From Collinsella sp. BA40 (GTDB taxonomy: Bacteria > Actinomycetota > Coriobacteriia > Coriobacteriales > Coriobacteriaceae): 64,000 nt of DNA. Location of the stretch: positions 62,001-126,000 of the forward strand of contig NZ_VOWY01000002.1 of assembly GCF_008014645.1 (NCBI RefSeq). The letters run 5' to 3'. The notes under the pieces are model-generated. The model did no database searches. It was not told where the DNA came from and saw only the letters and a program-made list of their open reading frames with translations. Positions 34,209 to 45,115 of the stretch are shown here, in pieces. The translations under genes and the position numbers were made by a program. Each line of letters begins with the position of its first letter. Position 1 is the first letter of the stretch.

Positions 34209-35595
34209 GCTGGGCCTCCTCGCCAAACGTCCAACCGGCAAGGCGGTCGGCCGCGCTATCGATGTTCAGGTAATCCGCGTCGCCATCCATGAGATGCGAG
34301 AACGCGGTAAAAAGATAGTGCGAGTCGGTTGGCCCCGGCGCCGCCTCGGGGTGGTACTGCACGCTGAACGCGGGGACGTCCAACAGCTGGATACCCTCGG
34401 CGGTACCGTCGTTGAGGTTCACATGCGTCAGGCGGATGCGCCCGAAGCGCTCGTTCTCCACCACGGGAGCCACGCCGCGCTCCACCCAGAAGCGCAGGTC
34501 GCCGTCGGCGGGATGCTCCGTCACGCCTCCCGAGAGCTCCGGCACGAGCGCGCCCAGGCTGGGAAACACCAATCCGAACCCGTGGTTTTGCGCGGTTATC
34601 TCCACGCGGCGCGTCAGCAGGTTCATAACGGGCTGGTTGCCGCCGCGATGGCCAAACTTGAGCTTCTCGATCTGGGCGCCGGCGGCAAGGCTGATCATCT
34701 GATGTCCCAGGCAGATGCCGAACACCGGCACCGCGCCCAGAAGCTTCTGCACCTGCGCGTACGTCCCCTCGACGGCATCCGGGTCGCCCGGGCCGTTGGA
34801 GAGGAACACGCCATCGGGATGCAGGGCCAGCACGTCCTCGGCAGGCGTATCCCATGGAACGACCGTGAGGCGGCAGCCCGCCAGCGCGAGGTTCTCCAGG
34901 ATGCCGCGCTTCACGCCGCAGTCGTACACCACCACGTGGTGGCATGCAGGCGCAGCGGGCGCCAGCGAGAATGCTCGCGAGGACGCCAGCGCCTCGGCAT
35001 CGAGGTCGAAGGAGGCCTGACAGCTCACGGTTTCGACCAGGTTCTGCCCCACCAGGTCGGGAGCGGCGTCGAGCGCGGCGCGCAGCTCCGCCGCGGCGGC
35101 GAACTCCGTGGATACCACGCCCTTCTGGGCGCCGGTCTCGCGCAGATGACGCACGAGCGCGCGGGTGTCCACGCCCTCGATGGCCACGATGCCGTGGCGC
35201 TCGAGGTAGGCGGGCACGCTGGTTACGGAGCGCCAGTTCGAGGGCGTGCGGCACATATCGCGCACCACCATCGCCCGCAGCGCAGGCGCTGCCGGGGCGT
35301 CCGGCGCGCACGAGAGCTGCGCGTCCGCCTCGTCGATACCGTAGTTGCCAATTTGAGGATAGGTCATCGTTACGATCTGACCTGCATAGGAGGGGTCGGT
35401 CAACACCTCGAAATACCCCTCGAGCGACGTGTTGAAGCACACCTCGCCCACCGCCGTTCCGCTCGCTCCGCAGCTCCTGCCGTAGAACATCGTACCGTCG
35501 CTCAACATGAGGACGGCGGGCTGCGTCGCACCCTTGGTGGTTGCACCGAGCATGGCGGATGCAAGGGCGCTGCCCCTGCGATGATTCGCCTTCAT
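34201..35595 (-). CDS. carA: Carbamoyl-phosphate synthase small chain
   Basis: The 464-residue glutaminase subunit supplies ammonia to CarB. The N-terminal domain shows [16 protein letters not shown] and [37 protein letters not shown]. The class I amidotransferase part has [41 protein letters not shown] with the catalytic Cys, and [18 protein letters not shown] with the His-Glu pair. It is longer than the usual 360-400 residues. The extra sits at the N-terminus (about 20 residues), in short loops and in a tail of about 30 residues after the last motif. The start at 35595 is preferred because AAGGAG lies about seven bases before it; the ATG two codons earlier sits directly on that site. Confidence 0.95.
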   Translation of the reverse strand: MKANHRRGSALASAMLGATTKGATQPAVLMLSDGTMFYGRSCGASGTAVGEVCFNTSLEGYFEVLTDPSYAGQIVTMTYPQIGNYGIDEADAQLSCAPDAPAAPALRAMVVRDMCRTPSNWRSVTSVPAYLERHGIVAIEGVDTRALVRHLRETGAQKGVVSTEFAAAAELRAALDAAPDLVGQNLVETVSCQASFDLDAEALASSRAFSLAPAAPACHHVVVYDCGVKRGILENLALAGCRLTVVPWDTPAEDVLALHPDGVFLSNGPGDPDAVEGTYAQVQKLLGAVPVFGICLGHQMISLAAGAQIEKLKFGHRGGNQPVMNLLTRRVEITAQNHGFGLVFPSLGALVPELSGGVTEHPADGDLRFWVERGVAPVVENERFGRIRLTHVNLNDGTAEGIQLLDVPAFSVQYHPEAAPGPTDSHYLFTAFSHLMDGDADYLNIDSAADRLAGWTFGEEAQHA

Positions 35596-36005
35596 AAGCA
35601 TCTCCTTTTCGGTCTCTCCGTACCGGTTTAAAGGCCCTTTTTGGCTCGGGGTATTCTAGCCCATACTCCCTCTAATTGGTATGAGTATTCTTATTTATAC
35701 AGAAATCGATTCGTAGTGCTACGTTATATACAAATGATATGGTCATTCTCTGGTATTTTCTCTACATTTCAAAGCATCCCGGCATATGCATGCATCCCAT
35801 CGCATATCACGGGCCTCGTTGCTCGCATACAATGCATCATCAATCCCGCGCGCCGTCCCAGCTTGCGGGCGGACCAAGCGGGATATGACCAACCGATCGC
35901 CCCCAATCAGCTCGAACATCGAAATTCCCGTAGCGCCGGGCGCTAAAAGCACTATGCTTGAAAGCACGCTGGTCCATTAGTCCGCGAGAGAAAGAAGGCA
36001 TCACC
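35596..36005. other. Divergent, AT-rich regulatory region between carAB and the pyridoxamine kinase gene
   Basis: No gene was seen. The stretch 35650-35790 is markedly AT-rich for this genome. On the minus strand a TAGAAT lies around 35655, and GTATAAATAAGAATAC has GTAT/ATAC ends that could be an arginine- or pyrimidine-responsive site. None of these is proven. Confidence 0.4.
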
Positions 36006-36899
36006 ATGTCTACTCCTTCCAGCACCACCTCGACAGCCCTCTACGAGCGCACGGGCGCCTATATCCCCCGCGTCGCCGCCGTGCACGATATGTGCGGCTA
36101 CGGGAAATGCTCGCTCGGCGTTGCCATCCCCGTGCTGTCAGCCGCAGGAATCGACGTGTGCCCCGTGCCCACGGCCCTGTTTTCGGCACACACCAAGTTC
36201 CCCCTTTTCTACATGCATGACACCACCGATATACTGCAGGACTACCTCGATGCCTGGCAGCACATCGGCGTCGAGCTCGACGGCGTGTACTCCGGCTTCC
36301 TGGGATCCGCCGAACAGGTCCACGTGATCCAGCGCCTCTACTACGACTATCCCGATGCGCTGCGCATCGTCGACCCCGTCATGGGCGACGCCGGCGAGAT
36401 GTACCCCACGTACACCAAGGAGCTCTGCGACGCCATGGCGGACCTGGTCAACGGCGCCGACATTCTCACGCCCAACCTCACCGAGGCCTCTCTCCTCACC
36501 GGCATCCCCTACCGGGGACAGGATGTGGACCACGCATTCATCCAGCGCAACGTCGACGCCCTGCTCGAAATGGGCGCCAAGACCGTCGTCATCAAGGGCG
36601 TCGTCCATGAGGGCGAATCCGTCATCCGCAACTACTTCGCCGACGCCTCCATCGACGATGGCGCGATCCAGGAGGTCGAAAGCGAGCTGCTGCCCTATAT
36701 GCTGCACGGCACGGGTGACCTCTTCGCCAGCGCGCTCACCGCGGCCGTCTATGCAGGGCGCACGCTGCGCGAAGCGGTCGAATTCGCCGGCTCCCTGGTG
36801 TGCGACGCCATGCGCATCACGCGCGAGCAGCCCGACTTCGAGGAGCGCGGCGTGTCGTTCGAGCCCACGCTCGGCCAGGTGGCGGGGCTGCTGGCCTAG
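36006..36899 (+). CDS. Pyridoxamine/pyridoxal kinase-type protein (ribokinase fold)
   Basis: The 297-residue cytoplasmic kinase belongs to the PdxY/PdxK branch of the ribokinase-like fold, which phosphorylates B6 vitamers in salvage. Marks are VAAVHDMCGYGKCSLGVAIPVLSAAG (about 20-45), TALFSAHTKFP, GVYSGFLGSAEQV, IVDPVMGDAGEMYPTY (about 117-132) and PNLTEASLLTG. The anion-hole motif with the catalytic Asp appears as MLHGTGDLFASALTAAVYAG, where the Asp of GTGD is the base. The start at 36006 has GAAGG about eight bases upstream; an earlier in-frame ATG has no such site. It is one of the few plus-strand genes and has its own terminator. Confidence 0.87.
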   Translation: MSTPSSTTSTALYERTGAYIPRVAAVHDMCGYGKCSLGVAIPVLSAAGIDVCPVPTALFSAHTKFPLFYMHDTTDILQDYLDAWQHIGVELDGVYSGFLGSAEQVHVIQRLYYDYPDALRIVDPVMGDAGEMYPTYTKELCDAMADLVNGADILTPNLTEASLLTGIPYRGQDVDHAFIQRNVDALLEMGAKTVVIKGVVHEGESVIRNYFADASIDDGAIQEVESELLPYMLHGTGDLFASALTAAVYAGRTLREAVEFAGSLVCDAMRITREQPDFEERGVSFEPTLGQVAGLLA

Positions 36900-36947
36900 C
36901 GGACGTCGCCGACGCGCACGCGCTGTGAAACAGCGCATCCTCACGAC

Positions 36948-36986
36948 GAGAGCCCCTCGGCATATAGCCAAGGGGCTCTCGTTTTC
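36948..36986 (+). terminator. Terminator of the pyridoxamine kinase gene
   Basis: GAGAGCCCCT at 36948-36957 pairs with AGGGGCTCTC at 36971-36980, followed by GTTTTC. It lies between two convergent genes and may block both. Confidence 0.85.
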
Positions 36987-37012
36987 ATCTCCGTAGTACC
37001 AGGCAGGCGGTG

Positions 37013-37993
37013 CTAATTCCTACGCTCGGCTTCGGGAATCACATCCTGGATGTCCTTCTCGCGCGGGCCGCCGCGGAAGATCTCCGAGCCATGCAGCATG
37101 CGCTCGCGCTGCATCTCAAGACGCTCCTCCTGCACCTGATTCTGGGTGATACCGCCGCTCTCGATCAGGCTGCTCACCGAGTTGACCTGCTCCTGGATCT
37201 TGGAGGCCGTAGGCGCGTCCATGCCCACGATCTTGAGCTTCCAATCGATGTAGCTCGAATAGGGCGACGGCTCCTTGGTCCAGATGAACGTGAGGATGGT
37301 CTTTCGCGTGCCGGATGCCGGAATGAAGCCGAACATGCGGTCGTGTGCATAGCTTCCATCGCGGTTCACCAGCGCGCACACGTTGTATACCACGCGGTCG
37401 ATCTTATCGTTGAGCAGGGCGTTGGTGGCCAGGGCGGCCGCCTGGATCTGGGAATTGGACAGCAGCTCGAGCTCGTTGGCAGAATCGGTATCGACCACCG
37501 TGACCTCAACTGTTCCGCTGCGCTCATCGGCCTCGTCTACATTGAAGGTCGAGGGGAACTGCGTAAAGCCCTTGCCCCATTCCACGCCGCTCTCCATAGC
37601 GTGCTCGACCGTGTAGCGGTCGACGTTCTCCGAGAGGTTGGCCGTGTTGAGACGACGGTTCACGCCGTAGACGATCTGCATGCCCAGCACGAAGAAGAGC
37701 ACGCCGAAAATCACCAGCGCGCCGGTGCGCGAGATGGTCTTGCCAACGTTCGACCCCGAGGGGTCCTCTTCGGATAGCGGGTCGATGGCGGCTCGACGGG
37801 CACGTCGCGACCGCTTGTCGTTTTCCGCCAAGCCCGCCACGGCTTCGTCGCCGCCCCGCTTGCGGGCGCGGGCGAACAGGGAACGACGGCGCTCCCTGTT
37901 TTTCTTTCTATCGGGATCGAGCACGCCGGATTCGTCCAGCTCGGAAAAGAGCTCGACTACCTCTTCGTCGGTCATTTGATCCTTTTTCGCCAT
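37013..37993 (-). CDS. Hypothetical single-pass membrane protein
   Basis: The 326-residue protein is not recognised. The first 85 residues are charged and basic (DRKKNRERRRSLFARARKRGG) and likely cytoplasmic. One hydrophobic segment, TGALVIFGVLFFVLGMQIVYG (about 89-109), should cross the membrane. The outer part of about 215 residues is rich in mixed strands and has no signature I know. It includes TVEVTVVDTDSANELELLSNSQIQ and FGFIPASGTRKTILTFIWTKE. The C-terminus is a charged, probably coiled helix (NQVQEERLEMQRERM). It starts 24 bases after, and is likely co-transcribed with, the ABC exporter gene upstream? The order on the minus strand is this gene last-but-one: it is read before the exporter gene ends at 38018, so the exporter gene precedes it by 24 bases. 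Confidence 0.7.
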   Translation of the reverse strand: MAKKDQMTDEEVVELFSELDESGVLDPDRKKNRERRRSLFARARKRGGDEAVAGLAENDKRSRRARRAAIDPLSEEDPSGSNVGKTISRTGALVIFGVLFFVLGMQIVYGVNRRLNTANLSENVDRYTVEHAMESGVEWGKGFTQFPSTFNVDEADERSGTVEVTVVDTDSANELELLSNSQIQAAALATNALLNDKIDRVVYNVCALVNRDGSYAHDRMFGFIPASGTRKTILTFIWTKEPSPYSSYIDWKLKIVGMDAPTASKIQEQVNSVSSLIESGGITQNQVQEERLEMQRERMLHGSEIFRGGPREKDIQDVIPEAERRN

Positions 37994-38017
37994 ATTCTGC
38001 CTAACGTCTTGCTTGCG

Positions 38018-39787
38018 CTACGCCTCGTGCGCGCGCACGCCTTCAAACTGCATTCGATAGTAACGGGCGTACGTACCGCCGCGAGCGAGAAGCTCCTCGT
38101 GCGTGCCACGTTCCACGACCTTGCCATGTTCCACCGTCGCGATCTCGTCGGCGTTCTTAATGGTCGAAAGACGGTGCGCGATGATGATCGTGGTGCGGTC
38201 CGCCGCCAGGCGCTCGAGCGACTCCTGCACGGCGCCCTCGCTCTCGTTATCAAGCGCCGAGGTCGCCTCGTCCAGAATGAGGATCGCGGGATCCTTCAGG
38301 AAGACGCGGGCGATGGCAACGCGCTGCTTCTGTCCGCCCGACAGACGGCTGCCGCGCTCGCCCACCACCGTGTCGTACCCCTCGGGCAACCCGGCGATGA
38401 AATCGTGGATGTTCGCACGGCGGGCGGCCTCCTCGATCTCGGCGTCCGTTGCACCCGGTCGCCCGTAGGCGATGTTCTCGCGCAGCGTGCCGTCGAACAG
38501 GTACACATCCTGCTGCACCAGGCCGATCGCGCGGCGCAGGCTCTCCTGCGTGACCTCGCGGATATCCTGGCCGTCGATGCTGATGGAACCGGACGCCACA
38601 TCGTAGAAACGCGGAAGCAGCGAGCACGTCGTGGACTTGCCGCCGCCCGACGGGCCAACGAGCGCGATCGTCTCGCCCGGCTTGATGCTCAAGCTCATGT
38701 GATCGATCACGGGGCGCTCGGATGCACCCTGCTCGGCGAGGTCGGCCTGATCATAGGAGAAGCAGACGTCGCGGTACTCGATAGCGCCGCCCGAAACCTG
38801 CAACGGGCGCGCGTCGGGCACATCCACGATATCGGGCGCCGTAGCCAGCACCTCGTCCATACGACGAAAGCCCGCGATGGCCTTCTGGAACATCTCGGTC
38901 GAGTTGACGAGCGTCTCGATGGGTCCGGTGAACAGGCTGATGTACAGCGCGAACGTGGCCAGGTCGACGGCGGTCATCCGCTGCGTCGCCACCAGATAGC
39001 CGCCCAGCAGCACGATCGTGAGGTAGTGCACCGCCGTCATGCAGGCACTCGTTGCCTGATAGGCGCCCATCGCGTGGTACTGCTTGATCTTCGAATCCAG
39101 ATAACGGTCGTTCGCCACGCGGAACTTCGCGCGCTCGGTGTTCTCGTTGGCAAACGACTTCACCACGCGCATGCCGCCAAGCGAATCCTGCAGCTGCGAG
39201 TTGACCTCAGAGATCTTCGTCCGGTTCTCGGCAAACACCTCGCGCATGCGGAAGTTCTGCCGAATCATGATGACGACGAACACCACCGTCACCACGGTAA
39301 GCGCAGCCGCCAGCGGGCTCGAGATGGTAAACAGAATCGCCAGCGCGCCCACGATCTTGATACCGCAGATGATGATCCACTCGGGCAGGTGGTGCGCGCC
39401 CTCGCAGATATCGAACAGGTCGTTGACCACGCGGCTCATCATATCGCCCGAGCTATGTGCGTCGAAGTAGGCGAAGCTGAAGCACTCGTACTGGTCGAAC
39501 AGGTCCTCGCGCATGCGCGACTCCATACGGGCGCCCATGATATGGCCCTGCGCCGAGACGAAATACATGCACGCCGTTCGAATCACGTACATGATTCCCA
39601 GGCCGATACCCAGGTAGACGAGCCCATCCATGATGGCGGACCCGCTCTGCGTGAACAAACCGCCCGTAAGCGCGCGCAAAATGATAGGAAACGCCAGGTC
39701 GATACCCGCGTACGCAAGCGCACACAGCGTATCTGCTATAAACAGCCCCCTCTCGGGTCCATAGTACGACAAGAATCGCTTAAACAT
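38018..39787 (-). CDS. ABC exporter, fused membrane and ATPase domains (MsbA/MDR type)
   Basis: The 589-residue half-transporter works as a dimer to move lipid, drug or peptide out of the membrane or cell. Six helices fill about residues 15-320 (starting [25 protein letters not shown]). The ATPase has Walker [10 protein letters not shown] (about 382-390), the Q-loop at [23 protein letters not shown], the signature [15 protein letters not shown] and Walker [14 protein letters not shown], with the H-loop as [10 protein letters not shown]. The start at 39787 has AGGGAAGG about six bases upstream. Upstream in-frame codons run into the hairpin repeat cluster and were rejected. It precedes the hypothetical membrane protein by 24 bases on the same strand. 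The substrate cannot be told. Confidence 0.9.
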   Translation of the reverse strand: MFKRFLSYYGPERGLFIADTLCALAYAGIDLAFPIILRALTGGLFTQSGSAIMDGLVYLGIGLGIMYVIRTACMYFVSAQGHIMGARMESRMREDLFDQYECFSFAYFDAHSSGDMMSRVVNDLFDICEGAHHLPEWIIICGIKIVGALAILFTISSPLAAALTVVTVVFVVIMIRQNFRMREVFAENRTKISEVNSQLQDSLGGMRVVKSFANENTERAKFRVANDRYLDSKIKQYHAMGAYQATSACMTAVHYLTIVLLGGYLVATQRMTAVDLATFALYISLFTGPIETLVNSTEMFQKAIAGFRRMDEVLATAPDIVDVPDARPLQVSGGAIEYRDVCFSYDQADLAEQGASERPVIDHMSLSIKPGETIALVGPSGGGKSTTCSLLPRFYDVASGSISIDGQDIREVTQESLRRAIGLVQQDVYLFDGTLRENIAYGRPGATDAEIEEAARRANIHDFIAGLPEGYDTVVGERGSRLSGGQKQRVAIARVFLKDPAILILDEATSALDNESEGAVQESLERLAADRTTIIIAHRLSTIKNADEIATVEHGKVVERGTHEELLARGGTYARYYRMQFEGVRAHEA

Positions 39788-39810
39788 GTACACCTTCCCT
39801 CGTATCGTGC

Positions 39811-39892
39811 CGGAGGGCGGACGGGTGGGCCCTCCGGGCTGGTCCTCGCTACGCTGTGGGAAAGCCCGGCGGGCCCTCCCGTCCGACCCCCG
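39811..39892. repeat. Hairpin repeat unit 1 with GCGTAGC loop core (inverted)
   Basis: The arms 39819-39840 and 39863-39884 pair at 20 of 22 positions, with further pairing outward to 39811 and 39892. The 22-base loop 39841-39862, read on the minus strand, is TTCCCACAGCGTAGCGAGGA followed by CC. That loop differs at two positions from the loop of unit 4, while the arms are unrelated. Confidence 0.85.
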
Positions 39893-39931
39893 GCCCGCAA
39901 CTCGTCTCAATCAGAAATGACCCGCTCGTAC

Positions 39932-39958
39932 CCGCCCCGAGCGAAGCGAGGCTGGCGG
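39932..39958. repeat. Hairpin repeat unit 2 with GCGAAGC loop core
   Basis: CCGCC at 39932-39936 pairs with GGCGG at 39954-39958 around a 17-base loop containing GAGCGAAGCGAG. Confidence 0.65.
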
Positions 39959-39981
39959 TTCGACCAGAAAAACCCCACGAA

Positions 39982-40010
39982 GCCGTCCCGAGCGAAGCGA
40001 GCCGGACGGC
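39982..40010. repeat. Hairpin repeat unit 3 with GCGAAGC loop core
   Basis: GCCGTCC at 39982-39988 pairs with GGACGGC at 40004-40010 around a 15-base loop containing GAGCGAAGCGAG. Confidence 0.7.
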
Positions 40011-40066
40011 AGCATCCCTTGCAACAAGAATGAGTGAACGAGCATCTTCCGAAGGGAGGCCTCGGT

Positions 40067-40144
40067 GCGGGCGGGCGGCTGGTCCGTGGGGGCTTTCCCG
40101 CAGCGAAGCGAGGACCAGCCCCCACGGACCAGCCGCCCGCCCGC
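40067..40144. repeat. Hairpin repeat unit 4, perfect 28-bp stem, GCGAAGC loop core
   Basis: The arms 40067-40094 and 40117-40144 are perfectly complementary over 28 bases. The 22-base loop 40095-40116 is TTCCCGCAGCGAAGCGAGGA followed by CC. It begins 15 bases after the NUDIX gene stop and may also end its transcript. Confidence 0.92.
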
Positions 40145-40158
40145 GAGCGCAGATCTTC

Positions 40159-40797
40159 CTACAGTCGATGCGAGACTGCATCGAGGGCAAGGGCGCCCAC
40201 GACGGTCTTTGCATCTTCGATCTTGCCGTCGAGGACGGCGTCGATGAGCTCGGAGAGCGGCACCAGGTCAACGTTCACGAACTCGTCGTCATCCGGAGAG
40301 GCGCCATCGAACTCGAGCTGCGTCGCAAGGTAGATATGGATCAGCTCGTCGCTAAAGCCGCAGGACGACGCGATCGTCGTGAGATACCGAATGCGGCGCG
40401 GCGTGAAGCCGGTCTCCTCGCGCAGCTCTCGCTTGGCACATTCCAGCGGATCCTCGCCCGGATCGAGCTTGCCGGCGGGGATCTCCACCGTCACGCGGTC
40501 GAGCGCGGTGCGGTATTGGCGCACCAGCACGATCTTGCCGCTATCCGTAAGCGCCACCACCGCGGCGGCACCCGGATGGCGCACGATATCGCGCTTCGAG
40601 CGGCGGCCGTTCGGCAGCTCCACGTCCAGCGAGCGCACATCCAAGATCTTGCCCTGGTAGGCCATATCCTCGCCCAGGATCTTCTCATGCAGCTCGGCAT
40701 CGCGCGGATCCTCGTCGCCCAGCACCAGCATGGGCTCGCCACCCGCGAGCTCGTCATCCCCTTCGATGACCTTGGCCTCGCACTCCTCGTTGCTCAT
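40159..40797 (-). CDS. NUDIX hydrolase, ADP-ribose pyrophosphatase type
   Basis: The 212-residue cytoplasmic enzyme most likely cleaves ADP-ribose or a similar nucleoside diphosphate. The NUDIX box is GKLDPGEDPLECAKRELREETGF (about 109-131), preceded by VVALTDSGKIVLVRQYRTALDRVTVEIPAG, a form typical of ADP-ribose pyrophosphatases. An extra N-terminal stretch of about 35 acidic residues lies before the family core. The start at 40797 has AGGAG seven bases upstream; an in-frame ATG 72 bases earlier has weaker support. It is read after purD with a gap of about 93 bases. The 28-bp hairpin repeat follows its stop. Confidence 0.87.
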   Translation of the reverse strand: MSNEECEAKVIEGDDELAGGEPMLVLGDEDPRDAELHEKILGEDMAYQGKILDVRSLDVELPNGRRSKRDIVRHPGAAAVVALTDSGKIVLVRQYRTALDRVTVEIPAGKLDPGEDPLECAKRELREETGFTPRRIRYLTTIASSCGFSDELIHIYLATQLEFDGASPDDDEFVNVDLVPLSELIDAVLDGKIEDAKTVVGALALDAVSHRL

Positions 40798-40890
40798 CGC
40801 ATAGCTCCTCTCGCACGCAAAAGACGCGCTCCGCCCGGCCGTAGCCATGGGGATGCGCGTCTCGCTCATCTCATTCGTATGCCGGCGCGC

Positions 40891-42198
40891 TTAGGCGTCC
40901 CAGGCATCGCGGCCGCGCAGGGCGCGCAGGCCGATATCGCGGCGAAGCGTCTTGCCCTCGAACGCGATCTTGTCGCACGCGGCGTACGCCAGGTTGCGAG
41001 CATCCTCGAACGTCGCACCCAACGCGGTGACGTCGAGCACGCGGCCGCCGGAGGTCACCAGCTCGCCCTCGTCGTTCACAGCCGTACCGGCATGGTACAC
41101 CGTCACGTTCTCCATGGCCTCGGCATCATCGATACCGGTGATGACCTTGCCCTTCTCATACGAACCCGGGTAGCCCGCGCTCGTAAGAACCACGGAGACC
41201 GCCCACTCGTCGCGCCATTCAAGCTCGACATCGCCCAGGCGCTGCTCCGCACACGCGAGCATGACCTCGACCAGGTCGCTCTTCAGGCGGGGGATCAGCA
41301 CCTCCGTCTCGGGATCGCCGAAGCGTGCATTGTATTCGATGACCTTCGGGCCCGCCGGCGTGAGCATGAAGCCGCCATACAGGCAGCCGCGAAAATCGAT
41401 ACCCTCGCGCTGCGCCTCGGCGATGGTGTCATCCAGGATGCGGCACATCGCGGCATGCTCTTCATCGGTCACGATGGGCACGGGGCTGTACACGCCCATA
41501 CCGCCCGTGTTGGGACCCAGGTCGCCCTCGAGCGCGCGCTTGTGATCCTGCGAGGTCGCCATGGGGCGCACGACCGTACCGTCCGTGAAGGCCAGCAGCG
41601 TGCACTCGGGACCGGTGAGCATCTCCTCGATGACCACCGTGCTGCCGGCGTCGCCGAAGGCGCCGTTGAAGCACTCGTGCACCGCGTCCAGCGCCTCATC
41701 CAGCGTGAGGGCAACCACGACGCCCTTGCCAGCCGCCAGGCCGTCGGCCTTCACGACCACAGGAGCCCCCTGCTCGCGCACGTAGGCGAGCGCCGCCTCC
41801 TCGTCCGTAAAGGAACCGTACGCGGCCGTGGGGATACCGGCGCGGGCCATGAGCTGCTTCGAGAAGAGCTTGGAGCCCTCCAGCTGCGCGCCCTCGGCGC
41901 CCGGGCCGAAGCACGGGATGCCGGCGGCGCGCACGGCATCGGCCACGCCGGCAACCAAAGGCGCCTCGGGGCCGATGACAACCAGACCGCAGCCGGTCTC
42001 GCGGGCGAAATCGGCAACGGCCTCGGCGTCAGCCTCGTTCAGCGAGACGTTCTCGCCAACCTCGAGGGTACCGCCGTTGCCGGGAGCGATGTAGAGCTTG
42101 CCGCAGCGCGGGGACTCGGCAAGCTTCGCAGCCAGCGCGTGCTCACGGCCGCCGGCACCCAGCAGCAGGATATCGATCGTGTTCTCGGATGCGCCCAT
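40891..42198 (-). CDS. purD: Phosphoribosylamine-glycine ligase
   Basis: The 435-residue cytoplasmic ATP-grasp enzyme joins glycine to phosphoribosylamine in purine synthesis. Marks are [22 protein letters not shown] (about 9-30), [27 protein letters not shown] (about 73-99), [18 protein letters not shown] (about 148-165), [20 protein letters not shown] (about 289-308) and [22 protein letters not shown] lies about six bases before the ATG. It follows purA on the same strand with a gap of about 105 bases that holds a modest hairpin. Confidence 0.95.
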   Translation of the reverse strand: MGASENTIDILLLGAGGREHALAAKLAESPRCGKLYIAPGNGGTLEVGENVSLNEADAEAVADFARETGCGLVVIGPEAPLVAGVADAVRAAGIPCFGPGAEGAQLEGSKLFSKQLMARAGIPTAAYGSFTDEEAALAYVREQGAPVVVKADGLAAGKGVVVALTLDEALDAVHECFNGAFGDAGSTVVIEEMLTGPECTLLAFTDGTVVRPMATSQDHKRALEGDLGPNTGGMGVYSPVPIVTDEEHAAMCRILDDTIAEAQREGIDFRGCLYGGFMLTPAGPKVIEYNARFGDPETEVLIPRLKSDLVEVMLACAEQRLGDVELEWRDEWAVSVVLTSAGYPGSYEKGKVITGIDDAEAMENVTVYHAGTAVNDEGELVTSGGRVLDVTALGATFEDARNLAYAACDKIAFEGKTLRRDIGLRALRGRDAWDA

Positions 42199-42215
42199 GC
42201 GTCCTCCTTATACAC

Positions 42216-42239
42216 GCGCAGGCCCCAAGGGGCCCGCGC
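42216..42239 (-). terminator. Hairpin between purA and purD, weak or partial terminator
   Basis: GCGC-A-GGCCCC at 42216-42226 pairs with GGGGCC-C-GCGC at 42229-42239 with one mismatch, and lacks a U-run. It may tune purD relative to purA. Confidence 0.45.
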
Positions 42240-42303
42240 ACTTACACCAATCGCTCGGCATCGCGATGCCCAGCGTCATGAACTTATACGTGCGCGCGTG
42301 GAC

Positions 42304-43587
<1,284 letters not shown>

Positions 43588-43708
43588 GACAACTCCTCAT
43601 AGAATCGAATGAACGGAGGCATACCCTCCAACGTTCCTATTATAGTTGGCGGCGCGCCCAACGCGGCGCTCACACCGTATTTGCGTTATTCGCCGGATAG
43701 CCATTCGG

Positions 43709-45115
43709 CTACTGCTCGTCCGCATGCTCGTTCAGTTCGTAGAACTTGGTCGAGGACGGCAGGAACACCAGGTCGACGTCGCCAATCGGGCCGGAACGGT
43801 TCTTCGCCAGCACGATACGCGTGATGCCCTCGGGCGGACGGTCGTCGCGCGTGGCCTCCTGCTCGGAGCTGGAACGGTCCAGGAACATAACGATGTCGGC
43901 GTCTTGCTCGATCGAGCCCGATTCACGCAGGTCGGAGAGCTGCGGGCGCTTACCGGTTCGGCTTTCCACCTGACGCGACAGCTGCGACAGCGAGATCAGC
44001 GGAATCTTGAGCTCCTTCGCCATGATCTTTAAGGCGCGGCTCATCTCGGACACCTCGACGGCGCGACTCTCGGCGCGGCGGCCGGCCGGAGGGCTCACGA
44101 GCTGCAGGTAGTCCAGGATTACGATAGCGCGCTCCTTGTTGTGCAGCATACGGCGCGCCTTCGCTCGAATCTCCGTCACCGTGGTGCCGGGTGTATCGTC
44201 GATCAGGATGTCGAGCTTCGACAGCTCCTGCGTCGCCTCGTTGATGTTCATCCACTCCTGCGGAGAGATGCGGCCCGTGCGGAAGTGAGACATATCCACC
44301 TGCGCGTGGGCGCAGATGAGGCGCTGCGCGATTTCCTTGCCGGACATCTCCAGGGAGAAGAAGCCGACGGTGTAACCGGCTGCAGCCGCGTTGAGGGCGA
44401 GATTCAACGCGAACGACGTCTTACCGACGGCAGGGCGGGCGCCGATGATGACGAGCTGGCCCTCGCGGAAACCCATGAGCATGCGGTCCAGGCTCGGATA
44501 ACCCGTCGGGACACCCTGGGAGACGCCGCCCGCGGCGCAAACCTCCTCGGCCTCCTTGTACGCTTCGACCATGAAGTCGGTCAGCGGCTTGTACGAGCTG
44601 CGGACTTCGCGCGCAGTCACCGACAGGAGCATGCTCTCGGCGCGCTCGATAACTTCCTTGGTGTCGGTGGGCGCGTTATACGCCAGGGCGTTGATCTGGT
44701 TGGTGGCGCCGATGATCTCGCGCAGCATGGAATCGCGGCGCACGATACCGGCGTGGTGCTGCCAGGTGGCGAGCGCCAGCGTCTGACCCATGAGCTCGAG
44801 GATATACGCCTCGCCGCCAACCGCCTCGAGCTTATCGATCGAGCTCAGGTAATCCGAAAGCGTGATCGCATCGATAGGGAGGTTGCGATCGTACATATCG
44901 TGCATCGCCATGAACAAGGTCTTATGCGCAGGGCGATAGAAGTCATCGGGCAGCAGCTCCACCAGCGCCTCTTCTACCACCTCGCCAGATAGCAGCATTG
45001 CAGATAGGACGCGCGCCTCGGCCTCTATGTTGTTCGGAGGGGTGAGCTGCGCCCCGCGCTCAGAGACCGACCCCGATCCCCACGCTCGGTCGCCCCGTTC
45101 ACTCATCAGCTCCAT
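43709..45115 (-). CDS. dnaB: Replicative DNA helicase
   Basis: The 468-residue hexameric helicase unwinds DNA at the fork. The N-terminal domain shows PPNNIEAEARVLSAMLLSG (about 26-44). The RecA-like domain has Walker A GARPAVGKTSFALNLALNAA (about 220-239), ICAHAQVDMSHFRTG, Walker B VILDYLQLVSPPAGRR and SQLSRQVESRTGKRPQLSDLRESGSIEQDADIVMFLDR. No intein is present. The start at 45115 is chosen because AAGGAG lies six bases before it; an ATG three codons later and an in-frame start at 45178 are the alternatives. Its upstream gap holds several DnaA-box-like sequences. Confidence 0.95.
   Translation of the reverse strand: MELMSERGDRAWGSGSVSERGAQLTPPNNIEAEARVLSAMLLSGEVVEEALVELLPDDFYRPAHKTLFMAMHDMYDRNLPIDAITLSDYLSSIDKLEAVGGEAYILELMGQTLALATWQHHAGIVRRDSMLREIIGATNQINALAYNAPTDTKEVIERAESMLLSVTAREVRSSYKPLTDFMVEAYKEAEEVCAAGGVSQGVPTGYPSLDRMLMGFREGQLVIIGARPAVGKTSFALNLALNAAAAGYTVGFFSLEMSGKEIAQRLICAHAQVDMSHFRTGRISPQEWMNINEATQELSKLDILIDDTPGTTVTEIRAKARRMLHNKERAIVILDYLQLVSPPAGRRAESRAVEVSEMSRALKIMAKELKIPLISLSQLSRQVESRTGKRPQLSDLRESGSIEQDADIVMFLDRSSSEQEATRDDRPPEGITRIVLAKNRSGPIGDVDLVFLPSSTKFYELNEHADEQ

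Noticed and set aside
35650-35790. Riboswitch or T-box upstream of carA
   Set aside because: The region is AT-rich with short inverted repeats, but I could not fold any known riboswitch core or find a T-box motif.
39788-39910. Longer start for the ABC exporter
   Set aside because: The extension is translation of hairpin unit 1 and has no family match; a good ribosome site serves 39787.
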